This document shows, one piece after another, positions 12,691 to 19,629 of a DNA stretch of 24,302 nucleotides. Position 1 is the stretch's first letter. Each line of letters starts with the position of its first letter. Position numbers and translations under genes: made by a program. The DNA is from a virus: positions 1 to 24,302 of IMG/VR virus record IMGVR_UViG_3300021087_000078, one strand, 5' to 3'. The notes beneath the pieces are model-generated. The model worked only from the letters and a program-made list of their open reading frames with translations. It had not been told where the DNA came from and ran no database searches.

Positions 12691-13100
12691 GCCTTAAATG
12701 CCCATGTCTCTCGCTCTGTGTAGAACCCGTTCACCGTGTCCCTCATGTCAGGATGGTCCCATGCTAGCCCAAGGACCTTGTCCTCCACAAGGACCTCCAC
12801 CACCTCGCTGACCTTATCCCAAAGGCCCTGCTCCTTGGCCCATATCTCGCAGGCCTCTAAGTCGAAAGTGGTGCTGACCCTACGCTCACGCTTGAGTTTG
12901 TGCTCCCCCACTTCATACCAGCGGTGTCCATTCTCTCCCTCGTACCCATGCTCGTCCACAAGTTCGATCAGTTGAGACTTTAGTCCGTCGGCCCGCTTCT
13001 TGGACGAATCGGCCATCTTCTTGGCAGCCTTGTACTCCTGCACAAGCCGCAGATTGAATGCAGTGTCATCATGCTCGGTCCACTCACAGTCGTCCATCAT
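12687..13100 (-). CDS. hypothetical protein, 137 aa, coiled coil near N-terminus
   Basis: Residues about 15-50 form a Lys/Ala/Glu-rich helix (LVQEYKAAKKMADSSKKRAD) likely to be a coiled coil. A short beta-like region follows (GHRWYEVGEHKLKRERRVST), then helices (FDLEACEIWAKEQGLWDKVS). No family or catalytic motif is recognised. Two consecutive Met codons start the frame; the first overlaps the SNF2 helicase stop as ATGA (13097-13100). Coupled between the helicase and the MerR-like gene, it is probably a replication accessory, but this rests only on position. Confidence 0.78.
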   Translation of the reverse strand: MMDDCEWTEHDDTAFNLRLVQEYKAAKKMADSSKKRADGLKSQLIELVDEHGYEGENGHRWYEVGEHKLKRERRVSTTFDLEACEIWAKEQGLWDKVSEVVEVLVEDKVLGLAWDHPDMRDTVNGFYTERETWAFKA

Positions 13101-14635
13101 ACCTCCGATGTATGTAAAAAGTCGGACAGCGATCCCAGAGTTATCTCGTACCTACCTTGAGCATCATAGCCCTTGTCGATGAAGGCGCGGTTGATCAAGC
13201 GCTTCTCTTGGAGCATATCGTACTGACGCTCTTCGATGCTGCCCTTCATCACAAACGAAGTCACCGTAACGTGCGGGAACTCAGAGGACAGCCTGATGAT
13301 GCGTGACTCGCGTTGATCCAACTTACCTGCCGACCACGGTAGGTCATAACTTATCAGATGGTTCGCCATCGGGAGGTCAACCCCGTAGCCCCCAGCGTCA
13401 GATGACAGGAAGACCCTAGTGTTTGGATCTTCAGCGAACTTAGTCTTAGACTGCTCCTTATCATGGGACGACATGCCCCCCATGAACTTAGTGCAGGTGG
13501 TGAACTTTGAGAGGGCCTCGTCCAACAACCTTAGGTTCTGTCTAAAGAATGAGAATACAACTACTTTGTTACGCTTGTCCTCTTCCAAGATGTCCCTCAC
13601 GTACTCCACCACGGCATCCAACTTCGGGGACTTAGTAACTGAGTGTAGCCACCCGGCGTTCACCACCTGAGCAGCGTAGGCGCTACCCTCACCACCCCCA
13701 GAAGCATACAGGTCAGCGGAGGCACGAACTAGATCAGGGTTATCGCAGAGCATCCTGAGTACCGTAAGTCGGGACATGATCTCCCCTTGTGCCTCGTTAC
13801 CCATGGCGTTGTAGTGTCTCCACAGGTCGAAGCCACGGCCCACCTTCCCGATGGCATCGTTGATCTTTGTCAGTAGGTCCTTGGTTATCTGCCGGTACAC
13901 CTTGGCCCCAGACACGTCGAAAGGTACAGGCACTACCTTGGTAATCAGATCAGGTAACTGGTCCTTGATGTCCTCACGGGTCTTGCGTATCAGCACAGCA
14001 CTGAGACTATTGTTTAGATAATCTAGGTTTCTATACCTGACGGGCTTGCCCCAGCGGTCCCTAACAATGAAGGTGCGGTCGAACAGGTCAAACCTACCCA
14101 GTACAGACGGGTCCACGAACTCCATGATGGAGAACAGTTCCTCGGGGCGATTCTCAATAGGCTGACCGGTCAAGGCGAACCTGTAAGGGGCCCTCTTACC
14201 CACCTTCTTCAAGAACTTTGATCGCTTGGCAGCGGGTGATTTGATCATGGTTGCTTCATCAATGACTATGGCGTCAATACGAATGCGATCAAGATACTTA
14301 GTATCATTCTGTAGCAACTCAGCGTTGACCACTACGTACTTACAGGAGATTGCAGCACGCCACAGAACCTCCCTAGCCTTGGGGGCACCGTCGATGACCA
14401 CGGCTCTGGAGGTGGAGAACTTGTTTATCTCAGAGAGCCACTGGTACTTCAAAGACGCAGGTACTACTATCAGTGCTCTACTGATCTCGTCCTGCTGTAC
14501 GAGGGTCTCCAGAGTGGCGATGGTGGTGGGGGTCTTGCCCGAGCCCATGACCATACACAGCATCATCGTGCCACGGTCGCTCATCAACTCTCTCGCTTCC
14601 TCTTGGAAAGGATAGAGTTCTCCCGTGAATCCCAT
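13097..14635 (-). CDS. SNF2-type (superfamily 2) DNA helicase/translocase
   Basis: A 512-residue SF2 ATPase counted from the ATG at 14635, which overlaps the primase stop as TGATG. Motif I is MVMGSGKT (31-35 GSGKT), Ia follows in IVVPASLKYQW, motif II is VIDEAT, and motif III is ALTGQPIENRPEELFSI, a typical SNF2 segment. The C-lobe shows VVVFSFFRQNLRLLDEAL, then VFLSSDAGGYGVDLPMANHL (motif V) and LDQRESRIIRLSS (motif VI). The size is minimal, without accessory DNA- or chromatin-binding domains. Such phage enzymes may remodel protein-DNA complexes or migrate branched DNA. Adjacent to primase and helicase, it is probably part of the replication and recombination machinery. Confidence 0.92.
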   Translation of the reverse strand: MGFTGELYPFQEEARELMSDRGTMMLCMVMGSGKTPTTIATLETLVQQDEISRALIVVPASLKYQWLSEINKFSTSRAVVIDGAPKAREVLWRAAISCKYVVVNAELLQNDTKYLDRIRIDAIVIDEATMIKSPAAKRSKFLKKVGKRAPYRFALTGQPIENRPEELFSIMEFVDPSVLGRFDLFDRTFIVRDRWGKPVRYRNLDYLNNSLSAVLIRKTREDIKDQLPDLITKVVPVPFDVSGAKVYRQITKDLLTKINDAIGKVGRGFDLWRHYNAMGNEAQGEIMSRLTVLRMLCDNPDLVRASADLYASGGGEGSAYAAQVVNAGWLHSVTKSPKLDAVVEYVRDILEEDKRNKVVVFSFFRQNLRLLDEALSKFTTCTKFMGGMSSHDKEQSKTKFAEDPNTRVFLSSDAGGYGVDLPMANHLISYDLPWSAGKLDQRESRIIRLSSEFPHVTVTSFVMKGSIEERQYDMLQEKRLINRAFIDKGYDAQGRYEITLGSLSDFLHTSEV

Positions 14636-15567
14636 CACAACCACCAAGGGATAGGGGAGGAGCCGGTGATAGCACCTTCTATCTCATCGTTCGTCATGTC
14701 GCCAAGGTCCTTCGCATTCGTATGTTCATAGCGCAGGAAGTTGACGCCACCCCGTGGTCTCGGACAGTCCCGAGCAACCCTCTGGGCAGCCTCAATGCCT
14801 GCTTCGTCGTTGTCAAGCGCTATTACTATTGTATCAGCCCAACGAGACACTAGAGACAACTGTTCCTTGCTCACATATGCTCCGAATGTAGCAAGACCCT
14901 GCACACCTATGCCCAACCGAATAGACGCCATACGCACTACGTCCAGAGGAGACTCCAGTAGTACTGCTGTGCGCGCTCTGAACAGGTGCAGACCAAACAA
15001 GGTATTGGATTTGGTGACGCCTGTAGGTACATTTCTGAAGTAACCCTTACCCTTGGCTTGCCATCCCCATAGGTCACCCCGATGGGACATGATAGGAATG
15101 ATCCAGTGGCGTGGCTGTGGGTCCCATCTGATGCCATGACGGTAGGCTGTGGACTGGTCAATACCACGGTGGGTTAGCAACTGTTCAGGCACCTCAGTGA
15201 ACTTCCTGAAGGCGTCCACGTCTGGCTTGGGGGGTGGCCTGTCCTTTGGAGTGTCGTCCTCACGTAGACTGTCCAGTCCTGTTTCTATTATGAACTGGTT
15301 CACCTCGGCAATGTCGTCGCTACTACCCGTCAGAGTAGACACCAGATGAGGCAGATTACCCCGTGCTCCACATGAATAACAAATCCACAGACCGGTAGAA
15401 CTATTCATTGACCAAGAGGGGCTACCGTCCTCACGACCAGTGGTGTACACGTGTACCGGGCAGTGACCCCCTATCTCTGAGTCCCCTACGGTAGTTATGT
15501 TGACGCCCATTCTGGACAGCACGTCCACTAGGGCATCACCAGTCGTTGAAATCGTCACTATCCTCAT
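14635..15567 (-). CDS. dnaG: DnaG-type primase (CHC2 zinc finger and Toprim)
   Basis: A 310-residue primase counted from the ATG at 15567. An earlier in-frame start at 15636 would overlap the DnaB gene by 100 bases. An N-terminal zinc ribbon has C36, H39, C63 and C66 (GGHCPVHV ... WICYSCGARG). The Toprim core shows AVLLESPLDVVRMA (catalytic Glu) and IVIALDNDEAGIEAA (DxDxxG-type). It is shorter than bacterial DnaG and lacks an obvious C-terminal helicase-binding domain. The start region overlaps the coding of the acidic DnaB tail by about 30 bases. It makes RNA primers for the phage polymerase, with the helicase encoded directly upstream. Confidence 0.92.
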   Translation of the reverse strand: MRIVTISTTGDALVDVLSRMGVNITTVGDSEIGGHCPVHVYTTGREDGSPSWSMNSSTGLWICYSCGARGNLPHLVSTLTGSSDDIAEVNQFIIETGLDSLREDDTPKDRPPPKPDVDAFRKFTEVPEQLLTHRGIDQSTAYRHGIRWDPQPRHWIIPIMSHRGDLWGWQAKGKGYFRNVPTGVTKSNTLFGLHLFRARTAVLLESPLDVVRMASIRLGIGVQGLATFGAYVSKEQLSLVSRWADTIVIALDNDEAGIEAAQRVARDCPRPRGGVNFLRYEHTNAKDLGDMTNDEIEGAITGSSPIPWWL

Positions 15568-16801
15568 CCTCGTAGTCGTCGTCACCAATCTCTGAGAAGT
15601 CCATTGTGTCCCAGTCCCACTTGATGGTGACCTCACCGTGTGGGGACGTACGGGACAGTAGTACCCTAACTATAGAACGGTCGTCGTAGTCAGGGTCTCT
15701 TTCCACCGACATGACTATGTCAGAGTCCTGCACGAACGAGGAAGAGTAACCAATGGCGTCAGCGGTAACACGCCTGCTGGTACGGCTGCTTAACTTGGAG
15801 GCCAGAACCTGAGTGGTAACTACGATGGGCACCTTGTGTTGCTGTGCCAGACGCTTGAGCGATCTGGTGATGTTGGTCAGGGCCTGTGGGCTTCCCTTGG
15901 GTTCCCCGTGCTCGTCGTCCATCATGTAGACACCGTCCACGAACACGATGCCGGGCTCATGCTGCTTGATCTTCGCAGAGAGACTGGACACCGTGGTACT
16001 GGACGCAATGTCCTCAACAATATGGAACGGGCTCCTGTTCTTCCTCATACGCAAAGCCTTGTCTAGGCGAGCCACCTCGTCCTTTGTAGACATTCCACGC
16101 ATCAGTCCAGTATGGGAGACCTTGGCCACGAAGGAGTCGTACCTAGCCGCCTGCTCTTCCGCACTCATCTCAAAGGACACCATCAAGGGGGACACCCCGT
16201 TGGTATTAGCGGATACAGCCATGACCATCGCAAGCATGGACTTACCCCGCTTGGCCTCACCCACAAAGGTAATCAACTGTTGTGGCCGAATGCCCGCTGT
16301 CAACCGATCCAGACCCGGGAAGCCGGTGGACAAGCCTACCAACTCATCAGGCCTATCCCGCATGTCGGCGTACTTGGTGAGCCTGTTCTCCCAATCACTA
16401 ATCAGGTCCACGTCCTTGGACTGTGATGTTACTGCGGAAACATCCTGTAGACCAGACGACAGGTGACGGATAGCCCCTAGTGTGTCCCCGTCCTTGAGAC
16501 TCACCAGAGCCTCTGTCATCAAGCCAGTAACAGTATTGCTGCGATGGCCCTCTATAACCTCGGCTACCAGACGACTGAGGGTCTCTCCAGAGGCATCACC
16601 GACCGTGACAGACGGGTGTTCTGCCTGCATAACCCTCTGGGTGGGGACAGCCCCGTGTTCCTGCCAGAACTCCAGCATCCAAGACCATATTGGTTGGTTT
16701 GGCCCAGAGAAGTGGACGGACTGTACCCCCTGTGCTATCGCTTCTGAGAGAGACCCATCTGCCAGTACCTTGCTGATCAACAGATGTTCAGCACTAGCCA
16801 C
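15536..16801 (-). CDS. dnaB: DnaB-type replicative helicase
   Basis: A 421-residue RecA-fold helicase. I place the start at the GTG at 16801, which overlaps the upstream stop as TAGTG and has AGGGAG upstream; a GTG at 16813 is the alternative. Residues 1-120 are a helical DnaB N-terminal-like domain (AEHLLISKVLADGSLSEAIA). The ATPase domain has Walker A GEAKRGKS (181-188), VSFEMSAEE with the catalytic Glu, Walker B GIVFVDGVYMM, and VVTTQVLASKLSSRTSRR near the DNA loops. The C-terminus is a highly acidic tail ending in a Trp (DDDYEDEDSDDFNDW). It unwinds the fork; the loader is encoded two genes upstream and the primase directly downstream. Confidence 0.93.
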   Translation of the reverse strand: MASAEHLLISKVLADGSLSEAIAQGVQSVHFSGPNQPIWSWMLEFWQEHGAVPTQRVMQAEHPSVTVGDASGETLSRLVAEVIEGHRSNTVTGLMTEALVSLKDGDTLGAIRHLSSGLQDVSAVTSQSKDVDLISDWENRLTKYADMRDRPDELVGLSTGFPGLDRLTAGIRPQQLITFVGEAKRGKSMLAMVMAVSANTNGVSPLMVSFEMSAEEQAARYDSFVAKVSHTGLMRGMSTKDEVARLDKALRMRKNRSPFHIVEDIASSTTVSSLSAKIKQHEPGIVFVDGVYMMDDEHGEPKGSPQALTNITRSLKRLAQQHKVPIVVTTQVLASKLSSRTSRRVTADAIGYSSSFVQDSDIVMSVERDPDYDDRSIVRVLLSRTSPHGEVTIKWDWDTMDFSEIGDDDYEDEDSDDFNDW

Positions 16802-17244
16802 TACAGAACCCACTCCCTAGTGGGAGACGCAACCCGTGCTCTGATACCCAAGATGTGTGCCTGTTCCTCTGTGGCCACGTGTACCCGCATGGACGGGCTG
16901 TGGTACTTCATTTCCTCGCTGATCTCGTGGATGTCCTCAAACTGGTAAACAGGCACGGACACTCCCTTGCGAGCCAACCACCTGTCGATGGCGTCATCAG
17001 CACCTACTGGAAGCATCGTGTAAACCTCAACCCCGACTCCACGTCGCAGGACACTATCAATCAGGGACTTGAGAGGCAACTCATGTGGTTGCCACAGGCC
17101 TATGTACCTGTTCCACTCATGCTGACGGACAGCGGTTGCTGCCCTCAGCCTGTGAGTCACTTTGGTAGGAGGTGCAGCCAACACGCCCTCAAACAAGCAG
17201 CCCTGCTTGATGGGGGCTTCTGGATGAATGTCGTTATCTTCCAA
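16801..17244 (-). CDS. hypothetical protein, 147 aa (TTG start)
   Basis: The frame opens at 17265, but GAGGAG at 17253-17258 lies eight bases before a TTG at 17244, which is the best-supported start; it overlaps the loader stop by 11 bases. The product has a Rossmann-like alternation: SLIDSVLRRGVGVEVYTMLP, DDAIDRWLARKGVSVPVYQF, then SMRVHVATEEQAHILGIRAR. This order of helix, strand and a late short strand recalls degenerate HAD-like or nucleotide-binding folds, but the catalytic aspartates of HAD enzymes are not evident. Being between the loader and the helicase, it may be a small adaptor. I do not recognise the family. Confidence 0.72.
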   Translation of the reverse strand: MEDNDIHPEAPIKQGCLFEGVLAAPPTKVTHRLRAATAVRQHEWNRYIGLWQPHELPLKSLIDSVLRRGVGVEVYTMLPVGADDAIDRWLARKGVSVPVYQFEDIHEISEEMKYHSPSMRVHVATEEQAHILGIRARVASPTREWVL

Positions 17245-17917
17245 CGGGCCTACTCCTCTGGTCAACGCTCTCTACGATAGAAGCCGCAATGCTGGAACCA
17301 CGTACAAGGGAGTCGAACTTAGCGTTGACTGCCATGGTCAGAGGAGAGTCGTCTGGCTTGTTTGGGTCCCGCTTGTTGGTCAGCGTAATGATGGTAACTA
17401 GGTTGTTCTGGACACGGGACTCCAGTAGGTCGGTCAGTTCACGCCTAGCGAACTCTGTGTTCCTGACGGAATCCACGTCGTCAAGGACTACCACGTCGTA
17501 CGCAGAATGTAGGTAGTGGATGAGATTACCGTCAGGATAGTTATCTGGAAGAACACCGTCGTTGTTCCTAGCGTCGTCCAGAGCACGGATGTAGTTGTTG
17601 GCAGTGGTGTACCTACCACATTGACGGTAGGAACGGATGGCAGCACGCAGAGCAGCAACCGCTAGATGGGTCTTACCGGACCCGTGGGTGCCTACCAACT
17701 GTAAGCCAATGCCATTCTCCCGATGATCCTCATAACCCTCCAACCAGTTGAATACTGTGTCTCGGGTGTACTTGTCCCCACGCTCCACGTCATAGTTGCT
17801 TAGTCGTGCGCCCACGAAGGACGGAGGGATGCAAGCGGACCCGGTGCGCTCGTCAATGTGCTGGTTCCTGAGCCAGCGTGTACTGCGTATTGACTCAGAC
17901 ACCTTCTGGCCTTCCAT
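17234..17917 (-). CDS. DnaC/IstB-type helicase loader ATPase
   Basis: A 227-residue AAA+ ATPase counted from the ATG at 17917 (a TTG two codons earlier is possible). It has Walker A GTHGSGKT (76-83), Walker B DVVVLDDVD (141-149), and a sensor I TLTNKRDPNKPDD (about 178-190). The N-terminus (MEGQKVSESIRSTRWLRNQH) resembles the helicase-binding region of DnaC-type loaders, followed by a RLSNYDVERGDKYTRDTVFN segment. The start overlaps the end of the winged-helix gene by 23 bases. An initiator-like gene upstream and a DnaB-like helicase downstream support the loader role. IstB-like proteins of transposons share this fold, but no transposase is nearby. Confidence 0.88.
   Translation of the reverse strand: MEGQKVSESIRSTRWLRNQHIDERTGSACIPPSFVGARLSNYDVERGDKYTRDTVFNWLEGYEDHRENGIGLQLVGTHGSGKTHLAVAALRAAIRSYRQCGRYTTANNYIRALDDARNNDGVLPDNYPDGNLIHYLHSAYDVVVLDDVDSVRNTEFARRELTDLLESRVQNNLVTIITLTNKRDPNKPDDSPLTMAVNAKFDSLVRGSSIAASIVESVDQRSRPVGR
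17253..17258 (-). promoter_or_regulatory. strong Shine-Dalgarno selecting a TTG start
   Basis: GAGGAG on the minus strand with an eight-base spacer to the TTG at 17244. It lies inside the end of the helicase-loader gene and is the reason for choosing that start over the TTG at 17265. Confidence 0.6.
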
Positions 17918-18554
17918 CGTCAATGAACACCACGTCTATGTTGCCCCGGTTCACCTTGTTCAGCAGGGCTTGTCGGTTGGCTAGGAATGCCTTCCATGCT
18001 GGCACATCCGAGGTCCCGGTTCCCTCCAGTTCCCCAGCGAACACAGTGATCATACGCTTGATGTCGTACTCACTAAGACCGTGGGTGTCAAGCATTTCTT
18101 TGAAGTGCTTACTGAGTGCCTTGCCGTTCACCTGAGACTGTATGGACATGGGAGTCATCATCTCTACCTCTGTCCTGAAATACTGTACCAGCCGGTTCAG
18201 CCTACCCCCCGATGTCTTCTTCGGGGACTCCTTCTGGTTGTTGTCTTCGCCCAGAGTTTCCAACTCGTCCCAATCATCAATAGCCATGGGGTCCTCCATG
18301 TTCACCTTGTACACACCGGTCTTGCGGTAGCCATAGTGGCGGGAGATCACTCCCTCATCCAGCAGCGTCGCCAATGAACGCTTTACCGTGCTGGTTGAAC
18401 AACCCAGCCTCTCAGCCAGTCTGGCCGAACTGACAGTAGTACGGTATGTGTTGTGGTCCATGAGTACCACAAGTTCCACCAGTGTGGCTATCGCTGAGAA
18501 GTTACCTCTCAACTTTGCCTGCACCCATACCGGATACTTTCCGAAAGTGGACAT
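17895..18554 (-). CDS. winged-helix replication initiator-like protein (DnaD/lambda O type)
   Basis: Counted from the ATG at 18554 (MSTFGKYPVWVQAKLRGNFS), with GGAAGG nine bases upstream; a GTG at 18617 would add 21 residues and overlap the upstream gene. Residues about 20-90 form a winged helix (TTVSSARLAERLGCSTSTVK, RSLATLLDEGVISRHYGYRK), the layout of replication initiators and regulators. The rest is charged and helical (GRLNRLVQYFRTEVEMMTPM, FKEMLDTHGLSEYDIKRMIT), recalling DnaD-like or O-like second domains. Its position directly before a DnaC-type loader mirrors the initiator-loader pair of lambda O/P and many phages. Function is inferred from fold and context. An origin could lie within or near this gene, but I see no clear iteron array. 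Confidence 0.82.
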   Translation of the reverse strand: MSTFGKYPVWVQAKLRGNFSAIATLVELVVLMDHNTYRTTVSSARLAERLGCSTSTVKRSLATLLDEGVISRHYGYRKTGVYKVNMEDPMAIDDWDELETLGEDNNQKESPKKTSGGRLNRLVQYFRTEVEMMTPMSIQSQVNGKALSKHFKEMLDTHGLSEYDIKRMITVFAGELEGTGTSDVPAWKAFLANRQALLNKVNRGNIDVVFIDDGRPEGV

Positions 18555-18580
18555 CCTCCGACGCCTTCCGCTCAGAGAGT

Positions 18581-19351
18581 CTACTCTGACCACACCACCG
18601 TGTTCATAAGGTCCCACAACTCCAAGATGGGTACCGACGTGGTGAAGGCCCTACCCGTCGGAAGTACCACGACCAGCGTGGCAAACTGTGACTCGTCAGT
18701 TTCCTTCTCTTTGCTGACGAACTGGAGGATCTTGGCCTCCATTTCCTCAATGTCAGATTCCATCTCCTCAGAAGCCTGTACATCCTCGTCTACCACAGCC
18801 TCAGTTTCACCAAGGGACTTGTCCAACTGCTTCCTGACACCGGGTGGCATGGCCTCAATGTCCTCATCGGTGAGCGGTTCGATCTCGTCCTTCTGCTCCA
18901 CGACGGGGGGTGGCGTGGACTCCACCGTGATGGGTATCAGCCCGTTGGTCAGGTCCAACAGGGGGTGCCCCCGGTCGAAGTACTCGCACGCCATCCATTC
19001 GTGACCCTCAGCCTGCTCATTGTCCCACAACACCAGTGCCGTAGCGTCGGGCGGTATGTTGTCGAAGTTGAGGTCTGGCTGCTCGGAACCACTCTCCTTC
19101 ACCACTATGCATTTACTCAGGAGAGCAGGGTGCGGCATGTCCCTAGCCTTAGCCAGCATGGTGAACGTAGCGCCTGTGTCCACGAGGAAGTCGTACACCT
19201 GCTTCATCCCCGCCGATGGCTCCGTGGACTTACCGCCCAGCCACGGGACAAAGAAGTGGGTGTCCTTCCCTAGGTCCCTGAGACCATCGGGTATTACATC
19301 CCCCGGTGCGTTTCCCCGACCGACGACTACGTAGTTCTTGACTTCAGCCAT
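18581..19351 (-). CDS. Rossmann-like acidic protein of unknown function, 256 aa
   Basis: Residues 1-150 appear as an alpha/beta domain: NYVVVGRGNAPGDVIPDGLR, HFFVPWLGGKSTEPSAGMKQ, VYDFLVDTGATFTMLAKARD, ATALVLWDNEQAEGHEWMAC, then HPLLDLTNGLIPI. Such strand-Gly-rich-loop and late D-L-T-N-G-L signatures remind me of SLOG/DprA-like domains and of a family common in actinophages, but I cannot prove this. Residues about 165-190 (LTDEDIEAMPPGVRKQLD) resemble a small HeH/SAP-type motif. An acidic helix (DEDVQASEEMESDIEEMEAK) follows, and a C-terminal beta segment (FATLVVVLPTGRAFTTSVPI). Its ATG has GGAGAAGG upstream. It opens the replication module, so a nucleotide- or DNA-linked role is possible. 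Confidence 0.8.
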   Translation of the reverse strand: MAEVKNYVVVGRGNAPGDVIPDGLRDLGKDTHFFVPWLGGKSTEPSAGMKQVYDFLVDTGATFTMLAKARDMPHPALLSKCIVVKESGSEQPDLNFDNIPPDATALVLWDNEQAEGHEWMACEYFDRGHPLLDLTNGLIPITVESTPPPVVEQKDEIEPLTDEDIEAMPPGVRKQLDKSLGETEAVVDEDVQASEEMESDIEEMEAKILQFVSKEKETDESQFATLVVVLPTGRAFTTSVPILELWDLMNTVVWSE

Positions 19352-19362
19352 GTACCTTCTCC

Positions 19363-19617
19363 TTATCGAATGGTGCGACGTATGACTAGGTCCCCTAGCA
19401 AGGTCAACAAGCGTAGCACCCCGTGGGACCCCGATGCTAACGTGGCAACCACCAGCCCGTCAACAACCAAGTTGGGAGTGCCTAGGAGTGCCGAGACACC
19501 ATACCCTAGAGCCACGCCGGTCACAACCTTGACCCAAGGCATGACGGGCCGTGGTAGGGCCAGTTCCAGAAGGTGGACGGTCTTGGTGACCGCCAATGCT
19601 CCGACAATGTATTCCAT
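19363..19617 (-). CDS. small hydrophobic membrane protein, holin candidate
   Basis: An 84-residue protein with two to three hydrophobic stretches: about residues 1-22 (MEYIVGALAVTKTVHLLELA), 27-46 (WVKVVTGVALGYGVSALLGT) and 49-78 (LVVDGLVVATLASGSHGVLR, then LLTLLGDLVI), with a short basic tail (RRTIR). Size and topology fit a class II/III holin, and it follows the baseplate genes by 12 bases, in the same module as the endolysin. However, it is not adjacent to the endolysin, and any small phage membrane protein would look the same. The Shine-Dalgarno is weak. Its stop lies inside the ribosome-binding site of the next gene. Confidence 0.65.
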   Translation of the reverse strand: MEYIVGALAVTKTVHLLELALPRPVMPWVKVVTGVALGYGVSALLGTPNLVVDGLVVATLASGSHGVLRLLTLLGDLVIRRTIR

Positions 19618-19629
19618 ATCGTGCCCGAC

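Noticed and set aside
15948-16466. Plus-strand frame of 172 codons opposite the DnaB gene
   Set aside because: It is the complement of conserved helicase codons, and the translated product has no family resemblance.
17234-17917. IstB-type ATPase of an insertion sequence
   Set aside because: No IstA-type transposase or terminal repeats are visible; the gene sits between initiator-like and helicase genes, which fits a helicase loader.
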